Shown here piece after piece: positions 26,644-35,618 of a DNA stretch of 64,000 nt. Under the pieces are notes generated by a model. That model made no database searches. It was not told the origin of the DNA and was given only the letters and a program-made list of their open reading frames with translations. Origin of the DNA: Bacillota bacterium (GTDB lineage Bacteria > Bacillota > Clostridia > Tissierellales > Peptoniphilaceae); assembly GCA_028724185.1 (NCBI GenBank), contig JAQYDN010000021.1:21071-85070 (forward strand), written 5' to 3'. How positions within the stretch are numbered: the first letter of the stretch is position 1; every line of letters begins with the position of its first letter. The position numbers and the translations under genes are program-made.

Positions 26644-27340
26644 ACTGATCGGAATCGGCGTGGGCCCGGGGGCGGAGGATCTGCTGACGCTCAGAGCCGT
26701 TCGCGCGCTTCGGGAGGCGGATCACATCTTTGTGCCGAGAAACGGGCGCAAGACGCGGGCCTTCGACATTATTCGGGACATCGCGGGCGATCGCGACGTG
26801 ATTTTTTTGGACTTTCCCATGGGCGAGACGATGGATCAATTTTACCGCGAGGCGTTTGAGGCGATCGACCGCGCGACGAAGGACGGAGAAGTTTCCGTCT
26901 TGGCGACGCTGGGCGACGGAACGATTTATGCGACGCTTACGGAAGTGATCGACGCGGGACGAAAGAGCGACATGGTATTCGAATTAGTTCCCGGTATTCC
27001 CGCGTTTTTGGCGGGCATCAACGGCTTGATTGAGACGCTCGTCGAAAAGGGCGAGTCTTTTCTGCTCGTCGACGCCTTAAAAGACGACGAACCGTTACAT
27101 GCCGATTGCATCGCAATCTTAAAGACGAGGGAGCCGAAAAAAATCTTCGACCGGCTTCGCGACGAGGGCTACGACGCCATCTATCTCGAAAACATCGAGA
27201 CCGAACGCTGGGCGATGACGCGCGAATCCGATCGCTGTTCGGGTCGGGGCGCGTACATGAGTTTGATTTTAGCGAGGAGGCGACCGTGGAACACGGCGGA
27301 GATCTTGAAACATACCGAGGGGCGTATTCAGCTCCTCTAA
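26636..27340 (+). CDS. cbiL: Cobalt-factor II C20-methyltransferase
   Basis: A SAM-dependent tetrapyrrole methyltransferase of 234 residues, opening with LIGIGVGPGAEDLLTLRA (the family P-loop GVGPG) and followed by the CbiL-type region IFVPRNGRKTRAFDI. It adds the C20 methyl group to cobalt-factor II. ATG 26636 is chosen because it puts GIGVGPG at the N-terminus and has GAGGAGAAG upstream. In-frame codons further upstream lie inside cbiK. The end overlaps cobD by 55 bp. Confidence 0.93.
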   Translation: MRKLIGIGVGPGAEDLLTLRAVRALREADHIFVPRNGRKTRAFDIIRDIAGDRDVIFLDFPMGETMDQFYREAFEAIDRATKDGEVSVLATLGDGTIYATLTEVIDAGRKSDMVFELVPGIPAFLAGINGLIETLVEKGESFLLVDALKDDEPLHADCIAILKTREPKKIFDRLRDEGYDAIYLENIETERWAMTRESDRCSGRGAYMSLILARRRPWNTAEILKHTEGRIQLL

Positions 27341-28329
27341 TCGACTTCAGTTCGAATATCAATCCGCTCGGAATCGATCCGCGCGTCATGGAGAGAATGG
27401 TCTCGGCGCTTGCAGGGGCGGAGCGGTATCCCGATATCTCGTATCGGAAATTAAGGCGGTCTTTGAGCGAATTTTTGGGAGCGGATGCCGAGGAGATCGT
27501 CGTCGGAAACGGCGCGATGGAAATTATCGCGACGTGCATTTCGCTCTTTTCGGACGTCTACATCGCCGAGCCTTGCTTTAACGAGTACGCGCGCATCGCG
27601 CGTGGTGCGGGTGTCGCGATCCATCGCTTTCAGACGGAACCGCCGTTTCGTTTGGACGTGGACGCGTTTATTGATTCGATGCCCGAGGGAACACTCGCGA
27701 TCCTGACTAACCCGAACAACCCGACCGGCTATCTGTTGAGCTGGGAGGAGCTCGATAGAATTTATGGCGCGGTCGAGGCGAGAAACGGGTATCTTCTATT
27801 GGACGAGACGTTTATCGACTTTGTCGATACCGTCGCGATGGACAGACATTGGGGGATCGGAAGACCGCGCGTAATTAAGGTGCAGGCCGCGACGAAATCC
27901 GCCGCCCTCGCGGGGATTCGGTTGGGATACGGAATCCTGCCCGCCTCTCTTCGCGATGCATACGCAGAGCGCACGCTTCCCTGGACGGTCAATGTCGTCG
28001 CGGCGGAGGCGGGATGCGTGCTGAACCGGCTGGAGGATTACTTCGATGCGACGCGGCGCTATGTGAGAGGCGAACGGGAACGTCTCGCCCGCGCGATCGA
28101 CGCATCGACGATCGGGAGCGCCTACGAGAGTACGGCGAATTTTTTATTGATTCGCCTCGATCGCCTCGATGCGGACCGATGCTTTCAATTTTTATTAAAG
28201 CGAGGCATCTTAATCAGGACATACGGCGACCCTCCGCTGAGAGATCGCTTTATCCGCATCGCCGTCAGGACGAAAGAAGAAAACGACCGATTGATCGCCG
28301 CGTGGTCGGAACTCGAAAGGAGCGTCTAA
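27286..28329 (+). CDS. cobD: L-threonine-O-3-phosphate decarboxylase (PLP)
   Basis: A class-I aminotransferase-fold PLP enzyme that decarboxylates threonine phosphate to (R)-1-aminopropan-2-ol phosphate for the nucleotide loop. The 347-residue protein opens EHGGDLETYRG and LIDFSSNINPLG, typical of CobD, and has the NPNNPTG motif, LLLDETFIDF and a PLP-lysine region QAATKSAALAGIRLGYG. The GTG start at 27286 is preferred because GAGGAGG lies six bases upstream and HGGD is the usual N-terminus. The long overlap with cbiL is notable. Confidence 0.92.
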   Translation: MEHGGDLETYRGAYSAPLIDFSSNINPLGIDPRVMERMVSALAGAERYPDISYRKLRRSLSEFLGADAEEIVVGNGAMEIIATCISLFSDVYIAEPCFNEYARIARGAGVAIHRFQTEPPFRLDVDAFIDSMPEGTLAILTNPNNPTGYLLSWEELDRIYGAVEARNGYLLLDETFIDFVDTVAMDRHWGIGRPRVIKVQAATKSAALAGIRLGYGILPASLRDAYAERTLPWTVNVVAAEAGCVLNRLEDYFDATRRYVRGERERLARAIDASTIGSAYESTANFLLIRLDRLDADRCFQFLLKRGILIRTYGDPPLRDRFIRIAVRTKEENDRLIAAWSELERSV

Positions 28330-28330
28330 G

Positions 28331-28951
28331 ATGTATGAAAAACAGCCGAAGAAAATAGAGAGCACGTCGATGGATATCATCGATACCTATCTCGCCGACG
28401 TCTCATTTTCAGGGGAACAACTTCCCATCATCAAGCGCATGATCCACACGACCGGCGACGTGGACTACCGCCACATCGTCGACATCCACCCCGACTTCGT
28501 CGCTCGCGCGACGCGCGCCATTCGGGAAGGCGTTACGATCTATACCGATACGAATATGGGACGGGCGGGAGTCAACAAAAGAGCGCTCGCAAGGAGCGGT
28601 TGTGCGCTCATGACCTGTATATCGGATGAGGACGTGGCGGAGTGTGCAGAGGCGCGGGGGACGACGCGGAGCATCGTCGCCATCGAAAAGGCCGTGAGAG
28701 ACGGATGCCGCGGGTTTATGATCGGAAATGCGCCGACGGCGCTCTTTCGCCTGCTGGAACTCTGCGACGCGGGGAAGGTCGATCCCGAGTTTATCATCGC
28801 CGTTCCCGTCGGATTTGTCGGGGCGGCGGAGTCGAAGGAAAAGATGGGAGATTACGACATCCCGTATATTCGTACGCTCGGGACAAAGGGCGGGTCCAAT
28901 GTCGCGGCGTCGGTGTTAAATGCCCTCCTCTACGAGGTCGCGGGACGATGA
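28331..28951 (+). CDS. cbiC: Cobalt-precorrin-8 methylmutase
   Basis: Moves the C11 methyl to C12, forming cobyrinic acid. The 206-residue CbiC/CobH protein carries the active-site His39 in MIHTTGDVDY, TDTNMGRAGVNK and GNAPTALFRLLEL, then VGFVGAAESK. The start lies one base after the cobD stop region with GAAAGGAG upstream. The last codons overlap cbiD (ATGA). Confidence 0.96.
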   Translation: MYEKQPKKIESTSMDIIDTYLADVSFSGEQLPIIKRMIHTTGDVDYRHIVDIHPDFVARATRAIREGVTIYTDTNMGRAGVNKRALARSGCALMTCISDEDVAECAEARGTTRSIVAIEKAVRDGCRGFMIGNAPTALFRLLELCDAGKVDPEFIIAVPVGFVGAAESKEKMGDYDIPYIRTLGTKGGSNVAASVLNALLYEVAGR

Positions 28952-30006
28952 CGATGACGACAGTCGTCGACGGCAAGCATATGCGGATCGGCTACACGAC
29001 GGGAACCTGTGTCGTCGCGGCGGCGCAGGCGGCGATCGCCGCGCTCGAGACGGGCGAGGTCGTCGAGTCGGTGCGGGTTCGCGTCCCTGCGGGCGACGTG
29101 CTGACGATCGAAGTGTCCGAAATCCGGAGGACGGCCGATCGCGCGTCGTATTCGGTCATAAAAGATAGCGGCGACGACCCCGACGTCACCGACGGCATCG
29201 AAATGCGCGTGACGATCGAGCGGACGGAAAGCGGACGCATCGAGTGGCGAAAGGGCGTGGGCGTCGGTACTTATACCGAGGGCAGCCTTTTCGGAAAGAC
29301 GGGGATGCTCGCGATCAACCCCGTTCCGAAAAGAGAAATTACGGCACTTCTTAAAAAACATCTCGGCGAGGGAATCGCGATCCAAATCGATATTCCGAAG
29401 GGCGAGGAGGTCGCGAAAAAGACCTTTAACCCGCGGATCGGCATTCGCGGAGGTCTCTCGATTTTGGGCACGACGGGTCTTGTGAAGCCGATGAGCAAGG
29501 ACGCCTACGTGGCGACGATCGACATGGAGCTTCGGGCGATTCGCCGGAAGGGAAGCGAGCTGATCTATCTCACGCCGGGAAACTACGGCGAACGGTACGT
29601 CTCCTCGGCTTACGGCGGAGGCGATATCGTCAAGGTTTCGAATTACTTCGGAGACGCGCTCAGGCTCGCCTGCGACTACGGATTTAAGCGCATCGTCGTG
29701 CTCGGACATATCGGGAAGATGGCGAAACTCGCTATCGGCATCTTTCAGACGCACTCCGCGGTCGCAGACGGGCGCATGGAATCGATCGCCTATTATCTCG
29801 CAAAAGCGGGCGCGCCGCTTTCTCTGATCGAATCGGTCGAGGGCGAACTGACGGCGGAGGGCGCGATCAAGCGCTGTACCGACGGCGGTTACGGCGGCAT
29901 TTTGCGCGATATGGAAAAGGGCATCGTCGCGCGGATAAAGAAGTACGTCAAGTCGGAAGATGTGAAGATAGATGCCGTGATTTACACGATGGAGGATGTA
30001 TCATGA
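28948..30006 (+). CDS. cbiD: Cobalt-precorrin-5B C1-methyltransferase
   Basis: A SAM-dependent enzyme of the anaerobic pathway, 352 residues. It begins with MRIGYTTGTC, the classic CbiD opening, and continues with VIKDSGDDPDVTDG, GVGVGTYTEGSLF and INPVPKREI. The ATG at 28948 overlaps the cbiC stop. Its presence, not CobF, marks the oxygen-independent route. Confidence 0.96.
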   Translation: MTMTTVVDGKHMRIGYTTGTCVVAAAQAAIAALETGEVVESVRVRVPAGDVLTIEVSEIRRTADRASYSVIKDSGDDPDVTDGIEMRVTIERTESGRIEWRKGVGVGTYTEGSLFGKTGMLAINPVPKREITALLKKHLGEGIAIQIDIPKGEEVAKKTFNPRIGIRGGLSILGTTGLVKPMSKDAYVATIDMELRAIRRKGSELIYLTPGNYGERYVSSAYGGGDIVKVSNYFGDALRLACDYGFKRIVVLGHIGKMAKLAIGIFQTHSAVADGRMESIAYYLAKAGAPLSLIESVEGELTAEGAIKRCTDGGYGGILRDMEKGIVARIKKYVKSEDVKIDAVIYTMEDVS

Positions 30007-30599
30007 TAACGCTCGTAGGAGTGGGACCCGGTTCGCTCGGTTCGATGACACTAGATGCGCTCGAGGCGATCAAACGCGCCGATAGCGTGCTCGCCTTTTC
30101 CAGAGTGCGCGAGACGCTCCTTGCGTTGCGGGACGATATCGAGAAAATCGAGCGGCTGGACGATTTAAAGAACTGTCGGCGCGACGACGATGTCGTGATC
30201 GCGGTGAGCGGCGATCCGCTCTTTTACGGGCTCGCCGGGACGCTCCTTTCGCGGGGCGTTGCGATCGAGCGCGTCGTCCCCGGTCTGAGTTCGGTGCAGT
30301 GCGCCTCGGCGCGGCTTAAGATTCCGTGGCAGGATATGGCATTTTACTCGTTCCACGGCAGAGAGAGGGATGTTGCGCCGCTTCTTCGGACGGCGTCTTC
30401 CTGCGTGCTCTTGGATAAGAGCTATACGGCGTCGCAACTTTCGAAGGATTTGAAAGAGGCGGGCGCGAAGGGAACGATCCACGGCATCAGCTATCTTTCG
30501 TACGACGAGGAGAAAATTGACATGAAGGCGATCGGCGAGACGCTGTCGATCGACGCGGAATTGGCATTGGCGGTGATTGAACTTGAATTGGATGCGTGA
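30003..30599 (+). CDS. cbiE: Cobalt-precorrin-7 C5-methyltransferase
   Basis: A 198-residue tetrapyrrole methyltransferase opening with LVGVGPGSLGSMTLDAL, containing VSGDPLFYGLAGTLL and VPGLSSVQCASARL. It methylates C5 late in corrin ring synthesis and works with CbiT (here a separate gene, fused to CbiE as CobL in some bacteria). It overlaps cbiD by 4 bp and cbiT by 8 bp. Confidence 0.94.
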   Translation: MITLVGVGPGSLGSMTLDALEAIKRADSVLAFSRVRETLLALRDDIEKIERLDDLKNCRRDDDVVIAVSGDPLFYGLAGTLLSRGVAIERVVPGLSSVQCASARLKIPWQDMAFYSFHGRERDVAPLLRTASSCVLLDKSYTASQLSKDLKEAGAKGTIHGISYLSYDEEKIDMKAIGETLSIDAELALAVIELELDA

Positions 30600-31128
30600 T
30601 GAGGATTTTCAGCGGGGACGCGTGCCCATGACGAAGTCGGAGGTGCGCGTTTTGACGATGGCGGATTTCGAACTCGCGCGCGGAATGCGTTTTTTGGATA
30701 TCGGCGCGGGCACGGGGTCGATATCCATTGCGGCGGCGTCGCTCGGGAGCGTGACCTCGGCGTGTGAATATAGGCGAGAGGCGATCGACCTTATTCGAGA
30801 AAACGCCGAAAAATTCGGCGTCTCTATCCGACTCATCGAGGGCAGGGCGCCGGATTGTTTGGACGATGTCAGCTACGACCGCATCTTTATCGGCGGAAGC
30901 GACGGGCATATGGAGGCGATCCTCGCGTATGCACATCGTCACTTAGCCCGCGACGGCATAGTAGGCGGAAATTTTGTGACGCTTGCAAATGCGGAGGCGA
31001 TGCGGCGTTTTTTAAAGGAGCGCGGTTACGAGACGACGACGCGTTACATCGCCGTGTCGCGCGAGGATACGGCGGGCATATTAAGAGCGGAAAATGGTGT
31101 CTTTATGGTAAGGGGAAAGAGCGTATGA
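30592..31128 (+). CDS. cbiT: Cobalt-precorrin-6B C15-methyltransferase (decarboxylating)
   Basis: A class-I Rossmann methyltransferase of about 178 residues. Its opening, MRDEDFQRGRVPMTKSEVRVL, is the CbiT N-terminus, followed by the SAM site LDIGAGTGSISIA. It methylates C15 and decarboxylates the C12 side chain. The ATG at 30592 is preferred over a TTG at 30577, as family members start near MRDE. It sits inside the end of cbiE and overlaps cbiF by ATGA. Confidence 0.93.
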   Translation: MRDEDFQRGRVPMTKSEVRVLTMADFELARGMRFLDIGAGTGSISIAAASLGSVTSACEYRREAIDLIRENAEKFGVSIRLIEGRAPDCLDDVSYDRIFIGGSDGHMEAILAYAHRHLARDGIVGGNFVTLANAEAMRRFLKERGYETTTRYIAVSREDTAGILRAENGVFMVRGKSV

Positions 31129-31877
31129 TTTCATTTGTGGGAGCGGGTCCCGGAGACGTCGATCTCATCACCGTCAAGGGGAGAACGTTAATCGAAGAAG
31201 CGGACGTGGTCGTCTACGCGGGCAGCCTGGTCGACTCCGCCCATCTCGCGTTTATAGGTGAGGACGCCGAGGTCTACAACAGCGCGACGATGCACCTCGA
31301 GGAGGTGCTCGCCGTCATGATCGAGGCGGATCGGTCGGGAAAGGACGTCGTGCGCCTCCACACCGGGGATCCGAGCCTGTACGGCGCGATTCAGGAGCAG
31401 ATCGACGCGCTCGAGAGCGAAGGCATCGCCTACCAAATCATTCCCGGCGTGAGCTCTTTTTCCGCCGCGGCAGCCGCTGTGGGGCGGGAGTTTACGCTTC
31501 CCGGCGTGAGCCAGACCGTGATCCTTACGAGGCGCGCGGGGAGGACGCCCGTCCCCGAGAGGGAATCGCTCGATGCGCTCGCCGCACACCGCGCGTCGAT
31601 GTCTATTTTTCTCTCGGCGGGACAGATCGAGGCGGTCGTTCGGGACCTGTCGAGGGCCTATCCGCCCAAGACGCCGATCGCCGTCGTCTACAAGGCGTCG
31701 TGGGACGATGAAAAGATCGTGCGTTCGACGCTCGAGGACGTCGTCTCGGATATCGAGGGCGAGGGGATCGATCGACATGCCCAAATTCTCGTCGGCGACT
31801 TTCTCGATTCGCCCTACGAAAAGAGCAAACTCTACGATAAACACTTTACGACGGGCTACAGAAAGGGCTTAAAGTGA
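31125..31877 (+). CDS. cbiF: Cobalt-precorrin-4 C11-methyltransferase
   Basis: A 250-residue tetrapyrrole methyltransferase. It begins ISFVGAGPGDVDLITVKG and has YAGSLV, VRLHTGDPSLYGAI and PGVSSFSAAAAAVGREFTLP, all CbiF/CobM signatures. ATG 31125 overlaps the cbiT stop, and AAGGGGAAAG serves as ribosome site. It overlaps cbiG by 4 bp. Confidence 0.95.
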   Translation: MISFVGAGPGDVDLITVKGRTLIEEADVVVYAGSLVDSAHLAFIGEDAEVYNSATMHLEEVLAVMIEADRSGKDVVRLHTGDPSLYGAIQEQIDALESEGIAYQIIPGVSSFSAAAAAVGREFTLPGVSQTVILTRRAGRTPVPERESLDALAAHRASMSIFLSAGQIEAVVRDLSRAYPPKTPIAVVYKASWDDEKIVRSTLEDVVSDIEGEGIDRHAQILVGDFLDSPYEKSKLYDKHFTTGYRKGLK

Positions 31878-32851
31878 AGACGGCGGTCCTCTGTTTCTCG
31901 CCGCAAGCCGCGGACATCGCGACGCGCTTTTTCTCTTCGTGGGACCTCTACGGCAGGGCATTTGACGCGCCGGTCAAAAAAGACGACTTCGGGCGTCTGT
32001 TTGTGCGCTACGATCGGTTTTTATTTATCGGCGCGGTCGGCATCGCCGTGCGGTATATCGCGCCATTTGTCGATGATAAGAGGAGAGATCCCGCGGTGGT
32101 GGTCGTCGATCCGCTCGGGCGATACGCCATCCCTATTTTAAGCGGGCATTTGGGCGGTGCGAACGCCTTCAGTCTCGAGGTCGCCGATATTCTGCACGCG
32201 CAACCGATCATCACGACGGCATCGGACGGTTTGAAGTTTCAGTCGATCGATCTGTTTGCGAAGGAAAACGGCTATGTCGTCGCTTCGATGGAGCGGATGC
32301 GGAGGGTCGCATCGGCGATGGTCGCGGGGAAGAGGGTCGCCTTTTATTCCGAAGAGACATCCCGGCCCGATTACCCTTTCGTGTGGGAGGCGGATTTTAT
32401 GCCGGAGGCCGATATCGGAGAGGGCGTCGTCGTCTCGAGACGCCCCTTGAATTTGCAATCGGCGCTGCAATTGATCCCGCGGCGCGTGCACCTCGGCGTG
32501 GGCTCTAAAAAGGGAACGCGGACGGAAGATTTGCTCGCGCTGATACGAGGTTTGCTCGACGAGTTTGACATCGACGCGCGCGCCCTTTGCGCCGCACACA
32601 CGATCGACATCAAAAAGGACGAGCCGTCGATCAGGGAGGCATGCGACATACTGAATGTGCCCCTTTATACTTACGATGCCGCGACACTTTCCAAGAAGGA
32701 GGCGCGCTGTTCGGGAAGCGATTTCGTCAAACGAACGGTCGGCGTGAAGAGCGTCTCGTGTCCGGCCGCGCTGATGGGCGGCGAGAAGATTCTCGTCGAG
32801 AAAGTTAAAAAGTTCGGATTTACGGTGACATTGACCGAGGAGATATCTTGA
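31874..32851 (+). CDS. cbiG: Cobalt-precorrin-5A hydrolase
   Basis: Opens the delta-lactone ring of cobalt-precorrin-5A, releasing acetaldehyde. The 325-residue protein has the N-terminal CbiG segment FIGAVGIAVRYIAPFVDDK and LSGHLGGAN, and the C-terminal domain beginning HLGVGSKKGT. The start is GTG at 31874, overlapping the cbiF stop. No other domain is fused, unlike CbiG-CbiH fusions in some bacteria. Confidence 0.95.
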   Translation: MKTAVLCFSPQAADIATRFFSSWDLYGRAFDAPVKKDDFGRLFVRYDRFLFIGAVGIAVRYIAPFVDDKRRDPAVVVVDPLGRYAIPILSGHLGGANAFSLEVADILHAQPIITTASDGLKFQSIDLFAKENGYVVASMERMRRVASAMVAGKRVAFYSEETSRPDYPFVWEADFMPEADIGEGVVVSRRPLNLQSALQLIPRRVHLGVGSKKGTRTEDLLALIRGLLDEFDIDARALCAAHTIDIKKDEPSIREACDILNVPLYTYDAATLSKKEARCSGSDFVKRTVGVKSVSCPAALMGGEKILVEKVKKFGFTVTLTEEIS

Positions 32852-33576
32852 AAAAACTATTTATTGTCGGAATTGGGCCGGGCGGGTCCGGTTGCTTTAC
32901 AAAACGCATGATCGAGTGTCTGGAGGAGAGCGAGGCCGTCGTGGGCTATACGCCCTATTTGGAGTACATCGAGATGTATCTGGACGGAAAAAAGCGGTAC
33001 TCGACGGGCATGACGTCCGAGATCGAGCGCTGTAAAAAGGCGATCGCACTCGCAAAAGAGGGCGTAACCACCGCCATCGTCTCCACGGGCGACGCGGGGC
33101 TTTACGGCATGGCGGGTCCGATTTTAGAGCTCGCCCGGGACGAGGCGATCGAGATCGAGGTCGTGCCGGGTGTGAGTTCGAACTTCGCCGCGGCCTCCCG
33201 CGTCGGCGCGCCGATTATGCACGACATGGCGACGATCAGTCTGTCCGATTTGATGACGCCCTTTGACTTGATTATGAAGCGCGTCCGTTTGGCGGCGCGG
33301 GGCGATTTCGTTCTGTGCTTTTACAATCCGCGCTCCAAGGGGCGGAGAGACTATTTGGAGAAAGCCTTTCAAATTTTAATGGAGGAAGGCTACGAGGACT
33401 CCCGACCGGTTGCCGTCGTCAAAGACGCGCTGAGAGCCGGGGAACGCGTCCGGCTGGCGACGATCGGCTCCGTCGACTTTTCCGAAATCGACATGAAGAC
33501 GATGGTGATCGTGGGAAATGCGAAAAGCTATCTCAGCGGAGAGTGGATGATTACGCCGAGGGGATACGACCTATGA
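32848..33576 (+). CDS. cbiH: Cobalt-factor III (precorrin-3B) C17-methyltransferase
   Basis: A 242-residue tetrapyrrole methyltransferase that methylates C17 and contracts the ring. Motifs are VGIGPGGSGCFTKRM, VSTGDAGLYGMAGP, PGVSSNFAAASRVGAP and FYNPRSKGR. The start codon is TTG at 32848, with GAGGAGAT upstream and a 4-bp overlap with cbiG. It overlaps cbiJ by ATGA. Confidence 0.95.
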   Translation: MKKLFIVGIGPGGSGCFTKRMIECLEESEAVVGYTPYLEYIEMYLDGKKRYSTGMTSEIERCKKAIALAKEGVTTAIVSTGDAGLYGMAGPILELARDEAIEIEVVPGVSSNFAAASRVGAPIMHDMATISLSDLMTPFDLIMKRVRLAARGDFVLCFYNPRSKGRRDYLEKAFQILMEEGYEDSRPVAVVKDALRAGERVRLATIGSVDFSEIDMKTMVIVGNAKSYLSGEWMITPRGYDL

Positions 33577-34331
33577 AAATTTGGATCATCGGCGGCACGT
33601 CGGAATCGGCGCGACTCGTACGCGAGGTCGACCGCCGGCAGCTCGCGGTAACGGTCGTAAGTGACGAGGCGCGCGAGTTTTTGCCGGAGGATCTCGAGGT
33701 TCGCGTCGGTCGGATGTCGAAAGAGGAGATGGTCCGATTTATCGAGGACGAGGCGGTCGCCGCAGTCGTCGACATGAGCCATCCCTTCGCCAAGATCGTC
33801 TCCGAGGAGGCGAAAGAGGCGGCGCGCTCGGCGTCTGTTCCGTACTACCGCTATGCGCGCGACATCGAGGAGAGGGCGGGCGACCATATTTTTTCGAACT
33901 ACGCCTCCTGCGCGGAATTTATCGGGCGCCATACGGGGACGTTCTTCTTTACGACCGGTTCCAAGCACTGCGACCTGTTCGAATCGGTTAGGGGAGAGAG
34001 CCGGCACATCTACCGCATTATTCCCTCGGAGAAGAGCGTCCGTGCCCTGCGCGCGGCGGGCGTGGAAATGAAGGATATTATCGCCATGCTCGGGCCCTTC
34101 GATGACGAGATGAACAAAGCGCTGTTTTTACACGCGGGCGCCGATTATTTGGTGACGAAAAACAGCGGCGCGGGTTCGGGGTTTCGCGACAAAATAAGAG
34201 CAGCTGCCGATCTTCACATGAAAAGCCTCGTCATCGCGACAGAGGCGGAAGAAGGCTACGGTTACGACGACATCAAGAGACTGGTGGAAAGGATTTCAAA
34301 TGAAATTCTCTTATCGCTTTTACACGAATAA
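33573..34331 (+). CDS. cbiJ: Cobalt-precorrin-6A reductase
   Basis: An NAD(P)H-dependent reductase of the corrin ring, 252 residues. It opens IWIIGGTSESARLV and contains DMSHPFAKIVSEEAKEAA, FFTTGSKH, AMLGPFDDEMN and TKNSGAGSGFRDKI, matching CbiJ/CobK. ATG 33573 overlaps the cbiH stop. The 3' end overlaps the next small gene by 32 bp. Confidence 0.94.
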   Translation: MKIWIIGGTSESARLVREVDRRQLAVTVVSDEAREFLPEDLEVRVGRMSKEEMVRFIEDEAVAAVVDMSHPFAKIVSEEAKEAARSASVPYYRYARDIEERAGDHIFSNYASCAEFIGRHTGTFFFTTGSKHCDLFESVRGESRHIYRIIPSEKSVRALRAAGVEMKDIIAMLGPFDDEMNKALFLHAGADYLVTKNSGAGSGFRDKIRAAADLHMKSLVIATEAEEGYGYDDIKRLVERISNEILLSLLHE

Positions 34332-34557
34332 GGATTGCAAGTATTTCCCCTGCCACGCGATGGAAGGGGATTTTAACTGTATGTTTTGCTACTGTCCGCT
34401 GTACTTCATGGGGAAGGATTGCGGGGGAAATTTTCGCTATGTCGAGGGCATCAAGGATTGCTCGAACTGTTTGATTCCCCACGCACCCAAGGGATACGAT
34501 TACATCAACGACAAGCTGAGAGAAGAAATACAAAGAAGGAAGAATGATGGAATTTGA
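34300..34557 (+). CDS. Cysteine-rich small protein in the cobalamin operon (zf-like domain)
   Basis: An 85-residue protein with eight Cys (13, 18, 27, 30, 32, 41, 54, 57) plus His19 and His61, spaced as CX4CH, CX2CXC and CX2C, so it almost certainly binds metal. It fits the Cys-rich small domain (zf-like, PF04071), which is often met next to cobalamin genes, but its role is unproven. It starts inside cbiJ (32-bp overlap, GGAAAGGA upstream) and overlaps cobT by 14 bp. Cobalt delivery or an iron-sulfur role is conceivable but not shown. Confidence 0.8.
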   Translation: MKFSYRFYTNKDCKYFPCHAMEGDFNCMFCYCPLYFMGKDCGGNFRYVEGIKDCSNCLIPHAPKGYDYINDKLREEIQRRKNDGI

Positions 34558-35617
34558 TACTTACCTCAAACAAATTAAACCGATAGAAAAAGAAAAATTC
34601 GACGGGCCCAAGGCCTATTGGGATTTGCGCACACATCCGGTCGGTTCACTCGGGGAACTCGAGACGATGAGCATTCGCCTCGGCGCGATCCAGGATCGAA
34701 CGATTCCCGTGCTCGAGAAAAAATCGATCGTCGTCATGTGTGCCGACAACGGTGTGGTGCGAGAGGACGTGACCTCCTCGCCGCAGGTCTTTACGCAGAT
34801 GCTCGCGAACGCGATGGCGCGGGGAGAGACGGCTGTTTCGGTGCTTTCGCGCCACGTGGGGTCGAATCTTGTCGTCGTCGACATCGGCATGACCGATACG
34901 ATTCCCCGCGAGGACAATATCGTCTCCGCATCCGTCAGAAAGGGCACAGGCGACATCGCGGTAGAAGATGCGATGTCGCGCGAAGAGGCCGTGCAGGCGA
35001 TCGAGACGGGCATTCGCATCGCCGAGGACGAGATCAAAAAAGGCGCACAAATCCTCGGCACCGGGGAGCTCGGGATCGGGAATACGACGACATCCTCTGC
35101 GGTGCTCGCGGCTCTGACGAAGGCCGATATCCGCGATTGCGTCGGTTACGGCGCGGGCATTACGGACGCGCAGCTTGAAAAGAAGCGCGCCGTCGTCTCG
35201 AAGGCGATCGCCCGCATCGGAGAAGAAGCCGACGTCGTCGACGTGCTCAAGACTGTCGGAGGATTGGATATCGCGGGCCTCGTCGGCGTCTTTCTCGCCG
35301 GCGCCGCTGGCGGCATTCCCGTCGTCGTCGACGGGCTGATTTCGGGGGCCGCGGCGCTTGCGGCGGTGACTTTAAAGCCGGAAGTCGGAGATTACCTGTT
35401 TCCCTCCCACCGAAGCGCCGAAAACTCGGCGAAAGTCTTCTACCGCGCGTCGGATCTCCGCCCGCCGCTCGACTTATTCATGCGACTCGGTGAGGGGAGC
35501 GGTTGCCCCTTGTTCTTTCAACTGTTGGAGGCGGCAATCGCCTGTATGGACGGCATGGGGTCGATCGAAGATAACGCGATCGACCCGAGCCTGTTGGTCA
35601 GTTTAAGGGAGGATTGA
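34544..35617 (+). CDS. cobT: Nicotinate-nucleotide:dimethylbenzimidazole phosphoribosyltransferase
   Basis: Makes alpha-ribazole phosphate from a benzimidazole base and nicotinate mononucleotide. The 357-residue protein has the family features HPVGSLGELE, CADNGVV, GELGIGNTT and LGEGSGCPLFFQLLEAA, where the last Glu corresponds to the catalytic base. No bza or bluB gene is seen, so the source of the lower base is not encoded here. AAGGAAG lies upstream of the tandem ATG codons. Confidence 0.95.
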   Translation: MMEFDTYLKQIKPIEKEKFDGPKAYWDLRTHPVGSLGELETMSIRLGAIQDRTIPVLEKKSIVVMCADNGVVREDVTSSPQVFTQMLANAMARGETAVSVLSRHVGSNLVVVDIGMTDTIPREDNIVSASVRKGTGDIAVEDAMSREEAVQAIETGIRIAEDEIKKGAQILGTGELGIGNTTTSSAVLAALTKADIRDCVGYGAGITDAQLEKKRAVVSKAIARIGEEADVVDVLKTVGGLDIAGLVGVFLAGAAGGIPVVVDGLISGAAALAAVTLKPEVGDYLFPSHRSAENSAKVFYRASDLRPPLDLFMRLGEGSGCPLFFQLLEAAIACMDGMGSIEDNAIDPSLLVSLRED

Positions 35618-35618
35618 T

